Assembly: GCA_016800925.1 (NCBI GenBank)
Contig: JABCPU010000298.1
Coordinates: forward strand, 1 to 64,000
DNA from: Suillus spraguei
Lineage: Eukaryota; Basidiomycota; Agaricomycetes; Boletales; Suillaceae
Reading direction: 5' to 3'
DNA length: 64,000 bases
In this document: positions 34,624-45,670 of the stretch, piece by piece
Position numbering within the stretch: position 1 is the first letter of the stretch
Layout of the letters: each line of letters starts with the position of its first letter
The notes under the pieces: generated by a model
The model's database searches: none
What the model saw: only the letters and a program-made list of their open reading frames with translations
Told to the model about the DNA's origin: nothing
Program-made: the position numbers and the translations under genes

Positions 34624-35392
34624 TGTTAAGACTGTACTCAAGGGTAGAGAGACCCGAAGGGCTTTGGCCTCAGTTCGTGCACTGTGCCCCTTTCTCGAGT
34701 AATGCCCCTTATTTCAGGGAGGAGTTATTCGTCCAAAGACCCGGAAGGAGTTGCGTGACGGATCCGGGTGTCCGAAGGTGTCGGATATAATACGTCCGAA
34801 GGTAATTCGGAACGTAAGGAGAGGACAGAGATTAAGGCTAGTTTCGGAACGAGTTCCTAACTAGAAACTAACAGAGATGGACTATCCGAAGATAGAGTCG
34901 GAGGTATAGACTATAGGAGTCAATCCTAAGTCTCGGAAGGTGACTTAAAGCGGAGAGTGGCTCAAGTCCGGAGGAGGCAGAATGAGTAGAATTTAAGATG
35001 ATATTCGAACTAAGGTTCTACGGAGATCTACAAGTGGTTTATATACAGTAAGTATCTAAGACGGATAATTAGCAAGTCCGGGACCGAGGGCTATGTACGA
35101 AGTGTAACGGAAGTCTATTAGTTATTGCACAGCAGATCAGTAAGCATGAATCGGAAATGAACACAGGAAACGGATCAGTAACACAGGACGGAAATATAAA
35201 CAGCCGGAGTACCGGTAGTAGGAGAAAAGACGAAAGGAGATAGACGCAGATGTTCACCAGGGAGTTAAGGTGCAAGAAGTGAGTACATTCGGATGGGTGG
35301 TCCGGACAGGATCTGTGGACCGGACGGATATGGAAACGATCGGATCTGGACGGATATGATCGGATCTGAGATTAGAAGTATGGTATATGACA
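34624..35392 (+). mobile_element. Solo LTR B, copy 2, with exact TSD (769 bp)
   Basis: Runs TGTTAAGACTGTACTC to GGTATATGACA. GCCTT is exact at 34619-34623 and 35393-35397. It lies in the Helitron 3' noncoding region and is the youngest layer there. Confidence 0.93.
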
Positions 35393-35471
35393 GCCTTGGG
35401 CAAAAGAGAATTATTGGGATGAAGCCAAGGCCAGGAAGGCAAACAGAATTATTAGGATGAAGCCTTGGCCA

Positions 35472-35523
35472 GGGAGCAAAAGGAGTGCGAAGCACTCCTT
35501 TTGCTTCCTGTGCCAAAGGCACA
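35472..35523. other. Two hairpins at Helitron 3' terminus
   Basis: 35472-35508 forms GGGAGCAAAAGGAGTGC, loop GAA, GCACTCCTTTTGCTTCC. 35509-35523 forms TGTGCC-AAA-GGCACA, 16 bases before the element end. The second suits the terminal hairpin expected of Helitrons. Confidence 0.75.
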
Positions 35524-35539
35524 ATGGGTGGTGGACTTG

Positions 35540-36682
35540 TATCCATAAATACGTCGAGGGTTGCACCCTTTGTCAGCAAATGAAGATGGACACCCATCTG
35601 GTCTGCCCTCCTCTTGCACCCATTCCTTCCTCCGCTACCCACCCTTTTCCCATATCTCCGTTGACTTGATCACCAACCTCCCCATGTCAGGGGGCTTTGA
35701 TAGTATCATGGTCGTGGTGGACCATGGCCTTATGAAGGGGGTAATTATCATCCCTTGCCTTAAAACCATCACTTCCGAAGGCGTTGCCAAGTTATTTTTG
35801 AAGTATGTCTATCGCCAATTTGGACTCCATGACAAAGTCATCTCCGATCGCGGCCCGCAGTTCCTATCTTGTTTTTCAAAGGAACTTGCCTGACTTCTTG
35901 ACTATGCCATCGCCCCATCTACGGCTTATCACCCCCAGACCAATGGTCAGACCGAACAGCTTAATCAAGAGTTAGAAACATATTTGCAAATCTACTGCCG
36001 CAACAACCCTGGAGATTGAATAGAACATCTCCCTATCGCTGAGTTCGTTCACAATCATCAAAAACATGATGCCCGAAATGCCTCACCATTCTTTCTTATG
36101 ATGGGATATGAACCTCGCGCCATTCCCCATTTAATCCCTGATTCTACTGTACCAGCAGCAGAAGACTGAGTTAGATCTCTGCAGAAGATCCGAGAAGAAG
36201 CCATCACATGCCACAATATTGCTATGCAAACAATGGCCGAACGATCCCGAGGAGATAAGTACCAACCATGGAAGATCAGAGATAAGGTTTGGCTATCTGC
36301 TGCTAATCTTAGACTCAAACTCCCATCGTGAAAACTTGCACCAAAGCGATACAGACCTTTCCCAATCACTAATGTCTTATTGCCTATCACATTCATGCTC
36401 AAACTCCCTCAGCAATGGAAAATTCACCCCACTTTCCACACTTCTGTATTATTGTCCTATAGTGAAACCAACATACACGGCCCGAATTTCCTTGAACCAC
36501 TGCCTGATATCATTGAAGAAGAAGAAGAATATGAAGTAGAAGCAATTCTTTCCCATACAGGAACCGGCAATCGCCGATGCTATCTTGTCTCCTGGAAAGG
36601 ATATTCATCGGGAGATAACAAATGGATCCCTGAAAAGAATTTAGCAAATTCCGCACGGATCCTGACCGCTTATAAGAAATGA
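35540..36682 (+). pseudogene. pol: Element H integrase core and chromodomain
   Basis: Continues the integrase zinc domain (YVEGCTLCQQ) into the catalytic core: HISVDLITNLPMSGGFDSI (first Asp), FGLHDKVISDRGPQFLS (second Asp), [19 protein letters not shown] (Glu). The C-terminus ends with a chromodomain (VEAILSHTGTGNRRCYLVSW, KGYSSGDNKWIPEKNL), which in such elements directs insertion to marked chromatin. Stops at about 35891, 36018, 36168 and 36328 are TGA, mostly where Trp or Arg codons are expected. Confidence 0.88.
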
Positions 36683-38056
36683 CATGCCCTCTGAATTTGA
36701 ACCAGCCCCATAAACCATCCAATATGACTTCCCCTGCAAACACCTCTTTTCCCACTACTTACATCCACCCTGTCTCTGAAGAAACTTACACTACCACCGA
36801 CCACTATGCCGACCTCATCAGAAACATTGACGGAAACTCCTTCGTCGAAGCCGCCCTCCTCTGTCCCAGACATGCAACTGAGATTGAAAAGATCCTTACC
36901 GGTAAGGATGCATTTGTCACCATCCTCCTTACCAATATCATCCACACGGCTGCCCTCGTCGAAACCCTATGCTTTGACATTAAAGATGATGCTATCCGTC
37001 AACGAATCCTACACTGCCAGAAACATATTCGTTCTTATGGCTCCTTCTCCTTTCTGATTCTTTAAGGCTGATGTTGAAACGGCTATTCACATCATGGCGA
37101 GCGTCAAGCAGGCGTGGCTAGACCTCCCTCTCTGCAAAGAGATCCACTCCCAGTTCCTGCTCCTTCCACCCGTGATTCAGGCACTCGTTCTAATATCACT
37201 GCCCTTACTGGCTTACTCGCTGCTGTTCAGGAAGCCAACAACACAGCTGACGCTATCATGGAGAACTTGAAGCAGCAACAGTCGATTCCAGAGAAGCTCG
37301 AGCATTAGTAGCTCGCTTGATTGACGCTGTCCATCATTATGAAACGCAACCCACACCATCCCCAATCGATACCACCACAATGCTTGAGGGACACAGAACC
37401 TCCTCATCTGTTTACCGAATGCTGCGCCACACATGAAAAGCAGTTGTAACTAAGGCACTACATAACGAGCTTGCTGAGATTATTGCACTCGGGAATTGTG
37501 TGACAAAAGAGTTAGACAACAAGTCTGCCGAAGTCATTGCGCTCGACCAACAGCTAAAAGAACTTCATATCCATCCCCCCATGTCATCCCTTGTGCCTTC
37601 GACCCCACCATCCCATCCTCATAGAAGCCTTAGGGCCTATGACTTCCTCAGATCCAGACGAATTACTAGCGCAGCCACTATATGCCAGCACCCTCTATTT
37701 ATACTATTGACAACAACCAATCAAAAACATCTGTTCTAGTAATGAACAAGTCCTTAAACGTATCACTTGCAAATGAGGAAAGAAACATACACACTCTACA
37801 GTCCCCATCACCACATCGTTACTCCAACTCCATTTCAAAAGTAAACTCCAACCCTGACAAGAACATGAAATGCCACGTCTGCAGACTACTCGGGCATCGT
37901 CGAAGAATTGTCCAGAGTACCAGTGTGGGGTTTGTCAGTATTGGTCGCTGACCCATTTATCCATTTACTGCCCCCAACGAGTCGGGACTCCCCCCTTTAC
38001 ATTAACTTGGAAGGATGACAGATTCTATGATGCACTTCATTCTTGGGAAGACACTT
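36679..38056 (+). pseudogene. Element H third ORF with tandem zinc knuckles
   Basis: Begins ATGACATGCCCTCTG overlapping the chromodomain stop. It encodes an unknown N-terminal domain (SFVEAALLCPRHATEIEKIL), a low-complexity middle and, after frame changes, two knuckles: CHVCRLLGHRR.NC (CX2CX4HX4C, 37868-37910) and CGVCQYWSLTHLSIYC (37926-37973). The end is SWEDT at 38056. Position after integrase is unusual for Ty3 elements, where knuckles belong to gag; gag of this element is separate (inverted block). Nucleic-acid binding is inferred; the role is unknown. Confidence 0.6.
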
Positions 38057-38223
38057 GACGACGAGCGAACTTGAGCAGCGGCTAGACGGGATTCTAAATG
38101 ACGCCTGGTGTCGAAGAAGCTGCATACATGATGAGTGGTTCGGTTCTCATGAAGACTACAAATTTAGTGATGATCCCATTTACTACGCTAATCAGGATGA
38201 GTAAAGTCGGTGACTTCACATTT

Positions 38224-38233
38224 AAAATGGGGG
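38224..38233 (+). promoter_or_regulatory. Polypurine tract of element H
   Basis: AAAATGGGGG followed by TAA and then the LTR start TGTTAC at 38237. It primes plus-strand DNA synthesis in LTR elements, and it sets the sense of LTR family A. Confidence 0.8.
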
Positions 38234-38236
38234 TAA

Positions 38237-38706
38237 TGTTACAATTGTACGTGCCCCTATTCATTTTTCGTCTCACTTTATCTTGTATATTACATAACAT
38301 GACTCTGACTCATATGCTCAACGCATCTGTACTATAGTTGCCTTCCTTCTTTGGATACGCATTTACATTCTCACACTCTCTTGGTCCTGTGCGCACATAT
38401 TGACCTATTTAAGCACGTTGTATTATGCTTGATACTTTACTTTAATCTTACTGGGTTTTACCTGGAATTCCTTCGCTTAGGTCTCCAACCTAAGTCGTCT
38501 GAATTGTCTCTAAGTCTAAGCACTCCTTAGTCTTAGTCTCTGTTCTCGAAGAACCTCTTAGACTTGTCTTTGAGGCTGAACCCTTGATAGTACTCGGAAG
38601 CGTTCCTTGTACTTTCACCTTGTCCTTCTCTGGACATTGTAAAACTTCCCAGCAGACCATCTGTGTCTTTTCACTGTCGCTGGTGACGCCACCCCAGTTC
38701 GTAATA
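38237..38706 (+). repeat. 3' LTR of element H (LTR A, copy 6)
   Basis: Runs TGTTACAATTGTACGTGCC to CCCAGTTCGTAATA; the last bases are changed from the usual GTAACA. TATA-like CTATTTAAGCACG lies at about 38405. It is the only A copy with attached internal sequence. Confidence 0.85.
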
Positions 38707-39360
38707 TTGCCTCACATTGTTCTGAGTCCTGAGTCCTGAGTGCCAGGTGCCGGGGTTCAGGGTTTGGCACTTAAAATATGTGGATCAATATCTTTCACAT
38801 TATTATGAGTCCCAAGTCCCGAGTGCCGGGTGCCAGGTGCCTGGGTTCAGGGTTCGGCACTCAAAATGTGTGAATCAATATCTTTGTATTGCCTCACATT
38901 GTTCTGAGTCCCGAGTCCCGAGTGCTGGGTTTGGGGTTTGGGGTTCGGCAATTAAAATATGTGGATTGATATCTTTCACATTGTTATGAGTCCCAAGCCC
39001 CGAGTTCTGAGTGCCAGGTGCCGGGGTTCAGGTTTCGGTACTCAAAATGTGTGAATCAATATCGTTGTATTGCCTCACATTGTTCTGAGTCCCAAGTCCT
39101 GAGTGCTGGGTGTGGGGTTTGGGGTTCGGCACTTAAAATATGTGGATCAATATCTTTCACATTGTTATGAGTCTCAAGTCCCAAGTCCCGAGTGCCAGGT
39201 GCCGGGGTTTGGGGTTTAGCACTCAAAATGTGTGAATCAATGTGAGGCAATAAAAAGACTTTGACCCACACATTTTTAGTGCTGAACCCTGAAATCCAGT
39301 AGTCCACAATTTTGGGGTTTGGCACTCGTGATTCTGCACTTGGGAGTCAGAAAATGTGAG
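38707..39360. repeat. Satellite-like array S1, reversed block
   Basis: S1 units in opposite orientation: GTCCCGAGTGCCGGGTGCC, GGGGTTCGGCACTCAAAATG, TGTGAATCAATATC, TTTCACATTGTTATGAG. Period about 100-170 bp. No gene. Confidence 0.8.
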
Positions 39361-39953
39361 ACAATAAAAGGAATTTGATCCACACATTTAAAACTTGAAA
39401 CTCACAAAAATGTATATCATGTAAAATTTCTATGTCCTTACACAGTTCACCAAGTGTCAAGTACCAAGACCCAAGACCCGAATCCTGAATTCCTGGCAAT
39501 GTACCAAGTGCCGAGTGCTGAGTGCTGAAACCCGAAACTTGAAACTTGAAACACAACACTTGAAACTCGCAAAAATCTGTATCATGTAAAATTTCTATTT
39601 CCTTACACAGTTCACCGAGTGTTGAGTAACAAGACCCAAGACCTGAATCCTGAATGTAGGGTTGGCAGGCCAGCTGCAGAGGTCCGGAGGTCTGTAGATA
39701 TGGAGATCAGGGCCAGAGATCATAGTGGAGATGGGGTGTGAAATATGGTATGTGACAGAAACTTGCAAAAATGTATATCATGTTAAATATCTATTTCCTT
39801 ACACAGTTCATCAAGTATTGAGTAGCAAGACCTGAGACCCGAATTCCTGGCAATGTAGCAAGTGCCAGTTTTGGGTTTTGGGTCTTGGTACTCGACACTT
39901 GGTGAACTGTGTAAGGAATAGAAATTTTACATGATATACATTTTTGTGAGTGT
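39361..39953. repeat. Array S2 with an LTR E end fragment
   Basis: Units with AAACTTGAAACTCGCAAAAATC, ATCATGTAAAATTTCTATTTCC, TTACACAGTTCACCGAGTG and AATTCCTGGCAATGTA. 39660-39751 is an E-type LTR end (GGGTTGGCAGGCCAGCTGCAG to GGTATGTGACA) embedded in a unit. The last unit reads in reverse orientation. Confidence 0.7.
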
Positions 39954-40475
39954 CTGTCACATACTGTATTTCACACCCCATCTCCACTATGATCTCTGGA
40001 CCTCTGGACCTCCGCAGCTAGCCTGCCAACCCTACCCTGCACCTGGTCCACTCCAAGCACAGTCATACCCACCACTATTTCCAGACTTTCCCTCCAGTGG
40101 CATTCTGGATGTATCTTCACTATGTGTCCTGGTCCAATTCCAATTCCTATCCGGATTCCATTCCTCCAGATCTCCCTGCATTCTTCTCCTGACATATTCC
40201 TGCGCCACATGCATTACACCATTTAAGGTATGTCCTTGTCTCCAGCTCTCAGTTACCTCTGTCTCTGTCTTGATAATCTCTTTCATACATATCTCATCTC
40301 TGAGTTCATTTCATTATTCCATTGTACTTAGTAGTATGTTTCCGCATGGTTCATACATAGCCTTGGATTATGTTTACTGATCCTTACATATGATACCTAC
40401 AGCATATAAACTTGCTGTAACAAACATATTGGCGCTGGGCTTAAAACCCCATATTTTGACACTCGTCTCACGTCT
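39954..40475 (-). mobile_element. LTR E, partial
   Basis: On plus it starts TGTCACATACTGTATTTCACACC (sense end) and shares CAGCTAGCCTGCCAACCCTA and CCACCACTATTTCCAGACTTTCCCTCC with the copy at 41655. The outer edge is not sharp. Confidence 0.5.
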
Positions 40476-41165
40476 ACAGGAGTTACCACTAGTCCATGGC
40501 CTTCTTACCCCTTTAGCAGTAACTGGCAGCATCCCACGCTTACCGCACACCGTACCGACTGCCACACCACATTCCACGAACCGATGTCCTTGCCGCGTCT
40601 GCATAGCTCCATTTGGTGCATAGTTTGTTTCCTGTTCGTTATCACTGATTCCACAGCAAGCCTTATTACATGTTGCCTTGTGCCGCAGCGCCTCGCGCTA
40701 TGTTTACTTATGGCAGTTACTACACTCCAGCACTACTGATCTCACCTAGAGTATTCCGAGTACATACGAATTAGGATATAAGCACTGCGTACCCCACACG
40801 ATAGAGCACCTGATTTTACACCATCACACGTACTATAGGTCAGGATTATTGTCTAGCTCTGGATCAACCCAGTAGTGGACATAGTCTTTGAAGTTCCCTT
40901 ATCGCTCGTTAATACATCACGCTCGTTCTCCATCACTGCCGGCATACTGCTGGACTTTTGATTGTTACTTTTGACTGAACTTCTCACGCTCCACTACTTT
41001 ACCGCTGAAAGTACCACGGACTTCTTTACTGTTTCTTTGCACCGCTCGCAACCTTACTGCTACCGCTGAGACCACCGCTCGACATCGCTTGCTAGATGCA
41101 ACTGTTACTGACCTTGTCTCGATGGCGGTAGCACCGCAGCACACGACGCACATATTACAGTGAAC
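40476..41165. other. Unresolved, possibly diverged C/D-type LTR
   Basis: Has the TTACCGCT/CACGCT-type texture of the D LTR middle (for example 40500-40560, 40990-41090) and no supported reading frame. The boundaries cannot be set by eye. Confidence 0.3.
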
Positions 41166-41650
41166 TATCTCCGTATTATATGAGTGAGCGGACATGCATA
41201 ATATCCCGTATGATACGGGCCAGCGGACCATGGGCCCATGGTAGAAATATCCTCGTTCATGACGGATGGGCCGAGAGGAATATTATTCCCGATGACAGCG
41301 GGTGGGCCCATGCAAGGAATATGTAGAGTAGATGAGTGGGCCGATGTACATGAATATCCGGTAGACGGATGGGCTGAGGTAGTTAGATATTATGTAGATG
41401 GGTGTACCAAGGTAGATGTGTATCAGGTAGACAGGTATGTGAAGGGTACTTGTTATCACATACACGGGTGGGCCCAGACACATATTAGACGGTTGGGCCG
41501 AGAGTGTTATATAAAATATTGTATTAGACGGGTGGGCTGAGGGTGTTGTACAGTATATTATATCAGATGGGTGGGCCAAGGGTGGTATAAAATATAGACG
41601 GGTGGGCCCATGTGTATGATAATTGTAGACATGGCGGAGCTGAGGTAGTT
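41166..41650. repeat. Minisatellite S3, block 2 (reverse)
   Basis: Units GACGGATGGGCCGAG, GACGGGTGGGCCCATG, spaced 25-40 bp, starting after TATCCCGTATGATACGGGCC, which resembles the block edges at 11740, 12120 and 48955. Confidence 0.7.
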
Positions 41651-41654
41651 GCAT

Positions 41655-42314
41655 ATCATCTGACTGGACCTTCAGACCTCTGCAGCTAGCTTGCTAACCC
41701 TATGCATATCCTAGCCCACCCTGAGCACAGCTCACCCACCACTATGTCCGGACTTTCCCTCCTCTGACATCTGAGACTTCTGATCCTCATCAATGTCCTA
41801 AATACTTCCCCTTGGATCCATGGAGCTTCACTTCTCTGGTCCTCCACTCCTACACTCCTCCACTCCTCCCTTTCCAGACCTCCTATCTCCGGACCTGTCC
41901 TACCCCACCCTTGACATCCTGTGGATCATCTTTCCCCCTGGAGCTTCCCTCCTATCTTGCCCTGGACTGTGTCTGGCAGTCCGTCCTCCATTCCATTCTA
42001 CTTGGGACTTAACCCAGTAGTCTTACCTGTATTTCCTGTCCTCCGGAAATAGTTCCTGCGTGGTTGCCATGATCCTCCAGTAGTCCATCTGCGCACTATT
42101 GAGCAGTCTAGCCCTAGAGTTCCTCCAGAGTTCCCCTCTGGACTTCACTGGAACTCCCCCTCAGACTTCATGCAAAATTAGGGGCACATACTTGTATAAG
42201 GGGCACAGCGCACGAGCGGAGGCCAAGCCCTTATGATTTAGTTATGACACTCCAGTGAGACCCCATGCAAAGCTGGAACGTCTGAGTAGCCTCTGGTTTT
42301 GCATGGCCGTAACA
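41655..42314 (-). mobile_element. Solo LTR E
   Basis: In sense it starts TGTTACGGCCATGCAAAACCAG at 42314, matching 44475. It includes the B-like block GGCCTCCGCTCGTGCGCTGTG...CCCCTAATTT and ends near 41655. The plus strand is very rich in CTCC/ACTCC repeats (41830-41880). Confidence 0.65.
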
Positions 42315-43278
42315 GATTCGAGACAAAAAAGATATCTACCAAAAATGTGTGAATCAAATCTTTTGATTGCCTGACATTTGTCTGAGTCCTGAGTGCTGAA
42401 TCCCAAGTGCCGAACCCCGAAATTGTGGACTACTGGGGTTCGGCACTCAGGATTTGGCACTTGGGACTCAGAAAAATGTGAGGCAATAAAAAGCTGAAAC
42501 TCAAAACTCAAAACTTGAAACTTGCAAAAATGTATGTCATGTAAAATGCCTATTTCCTCACACAGTTCACCGAGTGTCAAGTACCAAGACCCGGGACCTG
42601 AATCACGAATTCCAGGCAATGTAACAAGTGCCAAGTGCCAGAACCCGACCCCCAAACTCCGAAACTTCAAACTTCAAACTTGAACCACACAAAATCTGTA
42701 TCATGTAAATTTTCTATTTCCTTGCACAGTTCACCGAATGTCAAGTACTAAGACCCGGGACCCGAATCCCAAATTCCTGGCAGTGTAACAAGTGCCGAGT
42801 GCCGGAACACACCCCCGAACTCCGAAACTTACAACTTGAAACTTGAAACTCGCAAAGATGTCTAAGATGTAAATTTTCTATTTCCTTATACAGTTCACCG
42901 AGTGTCAAGTACCAAGAACTGAGACCCAAATCCTGAATTCCTGGCAATGTAACAAGTGCCGAGTGCCAGACCTCGAACCCCAAAACTTGAAACTTGAAAC
43001 TCGCACAAATCTGTATCATGTAAAATTTCTATTTCCTTATACAGTTCACCAAGTGTCAAGTACCAAATCCTGGAACCCAAATCCTGAATTCCTGGCAATG
43101 TAACAAGTGCCTCGTGCCGGAACCCAAACCCTAAACCCTGAACCCCAAAATTTGAAAACTTGAAACTTGAAACTTGAAACTGTATGCCAGGGTTTTGGGT
43201 CCCAGGTCTCGGTACTTCACACTTTGTGAGTTTCAAGTTTTGGGTTTCAAGTTTTGGCACTCAGCACTCAGGACTCGG
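42315..43278. repeat. Array S2, main block
   Basis: Four to five units of about 150-165 bp with CACAGTTCACCGAGTGTCAAGTACCAAGA, CCTGGCAATGTAACAAGTGCC and GAAACTTGAAACTTGAAACTCGCA. No gene. Confidence 0.75.
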
Positions 43279-44453
43279 CACTCAGTGATTCAATAATTTG
43301 CTTCTGGCAGAGGTAACATTCATTGAAAAAAATTGTATATACATCTATCACTATGCAATTATGTCCACCTCCTCACAAGACCCTTTAACCTTCACCTCAA
43401 CACCCAGTTCAATCTCGACCATCTTATCATGGATGCCCTCCTGTTGCTCCTCAATCATTTTTAAAGTTTTTCAATGTCTTATCATTGCATAAATGGCCAG
43501 CCCTGCTCAGACATCAACAGTAGTACACTCCCACATGTGTCATATGCAAAGGATCAGTTGTATATATGCCACAAATCTGATATGTCATGTACAGGGATAT
43601 TTCTACTGATAAGAAGCCTACATAATAATCAAGCTTGTGATAAGTGATCTGATGCGTGATTTACCTCTCATATATGTCCCTAATGATTTATTTGAAGTTT
43701 TAGAAAGATCCATGAAGGACTGACTGAATGATAAGTAAAATGACATATGTGTGAAAAGTGACAATTGACATCTTTTTACACAAAGTCACATTTATATATG
43801 GTACAGTTTAAATATTTCATTCAAAATATGTAAGATACATGTTAGACTACTAAAGGAACCTATACTGCATATTGCCCTGAGGTTGGAGGGTGGTGAAAGA
43901 GATGTGGTGTATATCTCAGTTGACCCAGCGTCAAAGTCCTACAACTGCCCAACTGACCATTTTCGATATTTTGGGACTTTGAACTTTCCCACAGTCAATT
44001 TCTTATCTATTTCACTTCCTCAGCACTCAATTCTTGTTGGATGGTTTTATAAATTTAGATATATCATAGTGAATGTATTTTAAATCTACTCCAGGTGTCT
44101 GATTAATAAACTTTGATGTTTTGAAAGTATGGGCTCCTTATCAGTAGAAATAGTAAGCATTCACACTAGTTCAAAACTCCGGCCTATTTTAAGCTGATCC
44201 TTGTCATACAAAGCAAGTATATATGGTATTATAATGATATATGAAGAGGCTGTATTATTGATGCAAGAGTAAGATACTGAAAACATCAAAAGTGTGAGAA
44301 ATGCAATTTTCTATGTTTTTGTTCTTGGATGTTGAGGTGAAGGTTAAAGGGTCTGGTGAGGAGGTTGGCATAATTGCATAGTAATTGATGTATATACAAA
44401 TTTTTTCAAGGAATGTTACCTCTGCCAGAAGCAAATTATTGAATCACTGAGTG
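43279..44453. mobile_element. 1.2 kb TIR element built on a gene end
   Basis: Inverted repeats of about 126-129 bp: 43279-43407 (CACTCAGTGATTCAATAATT, TTGCTTCTGGCAGAGGTAAC) and 44328-44453, its reverse complement. Each arm encodes the end of a zinc-cluster-like protein (EVKVKGSCEEVDIIA stop on the left, reading minus; DVEVKVKGSGEEVGIIA stop on the right, reading plus), compare DVEVKVEPSADEGEMAT of the gene at 6951. The left arm reads back into EEQQEGIHDKMVEIE, like the partner gene at 5213. The centre (43480-44320) is AT-rich without genes. Target duplication is not visible in the repetitive flanks. Confidence 0.65.
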
Positions 44454-44474
44454 CTGAGTGCCAAAACTCAAAAC

Positions 44475-45670
44475 TGTTATGGCCATGCAAAACCAGAGGC
44501 AATTCAGAAGTTCCAGCTTTGCATGGGGTTGTACTGGAGGGTCATACTAATTCATGGGGGCTTGGCCTCAGCTTGTGCGCTGTGCCCCTTGCCTGAGTAC
44601 ATGCCCCTAATTTCATATGAAGTCCAAAGAGGAGTTCTTGTGAAGTCTGAGGGAGAACCTTGGAGGAACTCTTGGGCTGGATTGCTCCATAGAGCGCCAA
44701 TAAACTTCTGGAGAAGTGTAGAAAACTATGCTGCAGGTAGGCAGAGATAGAGGTAAGACTACTGGGACAAGTCCCAAGTAGAATGGGTGAAGGGAAGACC
44801 ACTGGATGAAGACTAGGGCAGGATTGGAGCAAGGCTCCAGGGGGAAATATGATCCACAGGAGGTCAAGGATAGGATAGGACAGGAACAAGAGGTCCGGAG
44901 ATAGGAGGTCCAGAGGATGAGGAGTGGAGGAATGCAGAAATGGAGGAGTGGAGGAGTGGAGAAACAGAGGAGCGGTGTTACAGCTGTACGTACCCCTATT
45001 CATTTTCCCTTTGTTTCCTTTGTATGATGTGTCACATGACTCTGACTCATATGCTCAACGCATCTGTACAACACATGCTTTCCTTATTAGGATACGCAGT
45101 TATGATCTCACAGTTACTTGGTCTGTGCGCACATATTGGTCTATTTAAGCACGTTGTATTACGCTTGATACTTTACTTTAATCTTACTGGGTTTTACCTG
45201 GAATCTCCTTCGCTTAGGTCTCCAACCTAAGTCGTCTTGAATTGTCTCTAAGTCTAAGCACTCCTTAGTCTTAGTCTCTATTCTCGCGGATACCTCTTAG
45301 ACTTGTCTTTGAGGCTGAACCCTTGATCGTACTCGGAAAGTGTTCCTTGTACTTTCACCTTGTCCTCTTCTGGACATTGTAAGAACTTCCCAGCAGACCG
45401 TCTGTGTCTTTTCACTGTCGCTGGTGACGCCACCCCAGTTCGTAACAGCAGAGCTCTGTGGATTTGGAGGGAAGTATTGCCCTACTATGGAGGAGTAGGT
45501 CCGGATATTATGTAAGGAAGGTACAGGCTACTACAGATGAAGTCCAGAGTAGAAACAAACAGAGGAAGACTACCAAAGGTAGAGCTGGAGGTGAACAGAG
45601 ATAAAGACTGGAGTTCGGACAAAGTTTGGAAAGTATAATATGACAAAGGGTCAAAGGTCCAGCCTAGGGA
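44475..45670 (+). mobile_element. LTR E, split by LTR A
   Basis: Starts TGTTATGGCCATGCAAAACCAG, contains GCTTGGCCTCAGCTTGTGCGC and GAGTACATGCCCCTAATTTC, and continues after the A LTR (45448 on: GCTCTGTGGATTTGGAGGG, GAGTTCGGACAAAGTTTGG). The purine-rich GGAGTGGAGGAGTGGAG run is at 44940-44960. The end is not sharp. Confidence 0.6.
44976..45447 (+). mobile_element. Solo LTR A, copy 4
   Basis: Runs TGTTACAGCTGTACGTACC to CCCAGTTCGTAACA. Flanks AGCGG and GCAGA do not match. It lies within LTR E. Confidence 0.85.

Larger units (their letters stand above)
27640..35539 (+). mobile_element. Helitron, 7.9 kb, degenerate
   Basis: A rolling-circle transposon. It starts TCTAAGAAG and ends ACTTG after a hairpin (TGTGCCAAAGGCACA, 35509-35523), and sits between host A (27639) and host T (35540), as Helitrons insert at AT without duplicating target. 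Taking 27640-35539 out restores one integrase frame (AY then IHKYVEGC). It encodes a Rep domain and PIF1-type helicase on plus. The 3' end CTTG deviates from the usual CTRR. It contains a LINE fragment and an LTR B. Missing Rep parts and stop codons make it non-autonomous. Confidence 0.85.
26033..38706 (+). mobile_element. Ty3/gypsy element H (chromodomain type), 3' half with nested insertions
   Basis: Order on plus: RT end and RNase H, integrase zinc domain, [Helitron 27640-35539], integrase core, chromodomain, third ORF with zinc knuckles, polypurine tract, LTR A. The 3' LTR directly after AAAATGGGGG ties LTR family A to this element. Its 5' half is the inverted block 22438-25469. An A LTR also landed within its RT (26100-26575). 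Confidence 0.8.

Noticed and set aside
40374..41231. Short frames on both strands
   Set aside because: No domain, no splice support, and the sequence texture resembles a diverged LTR.
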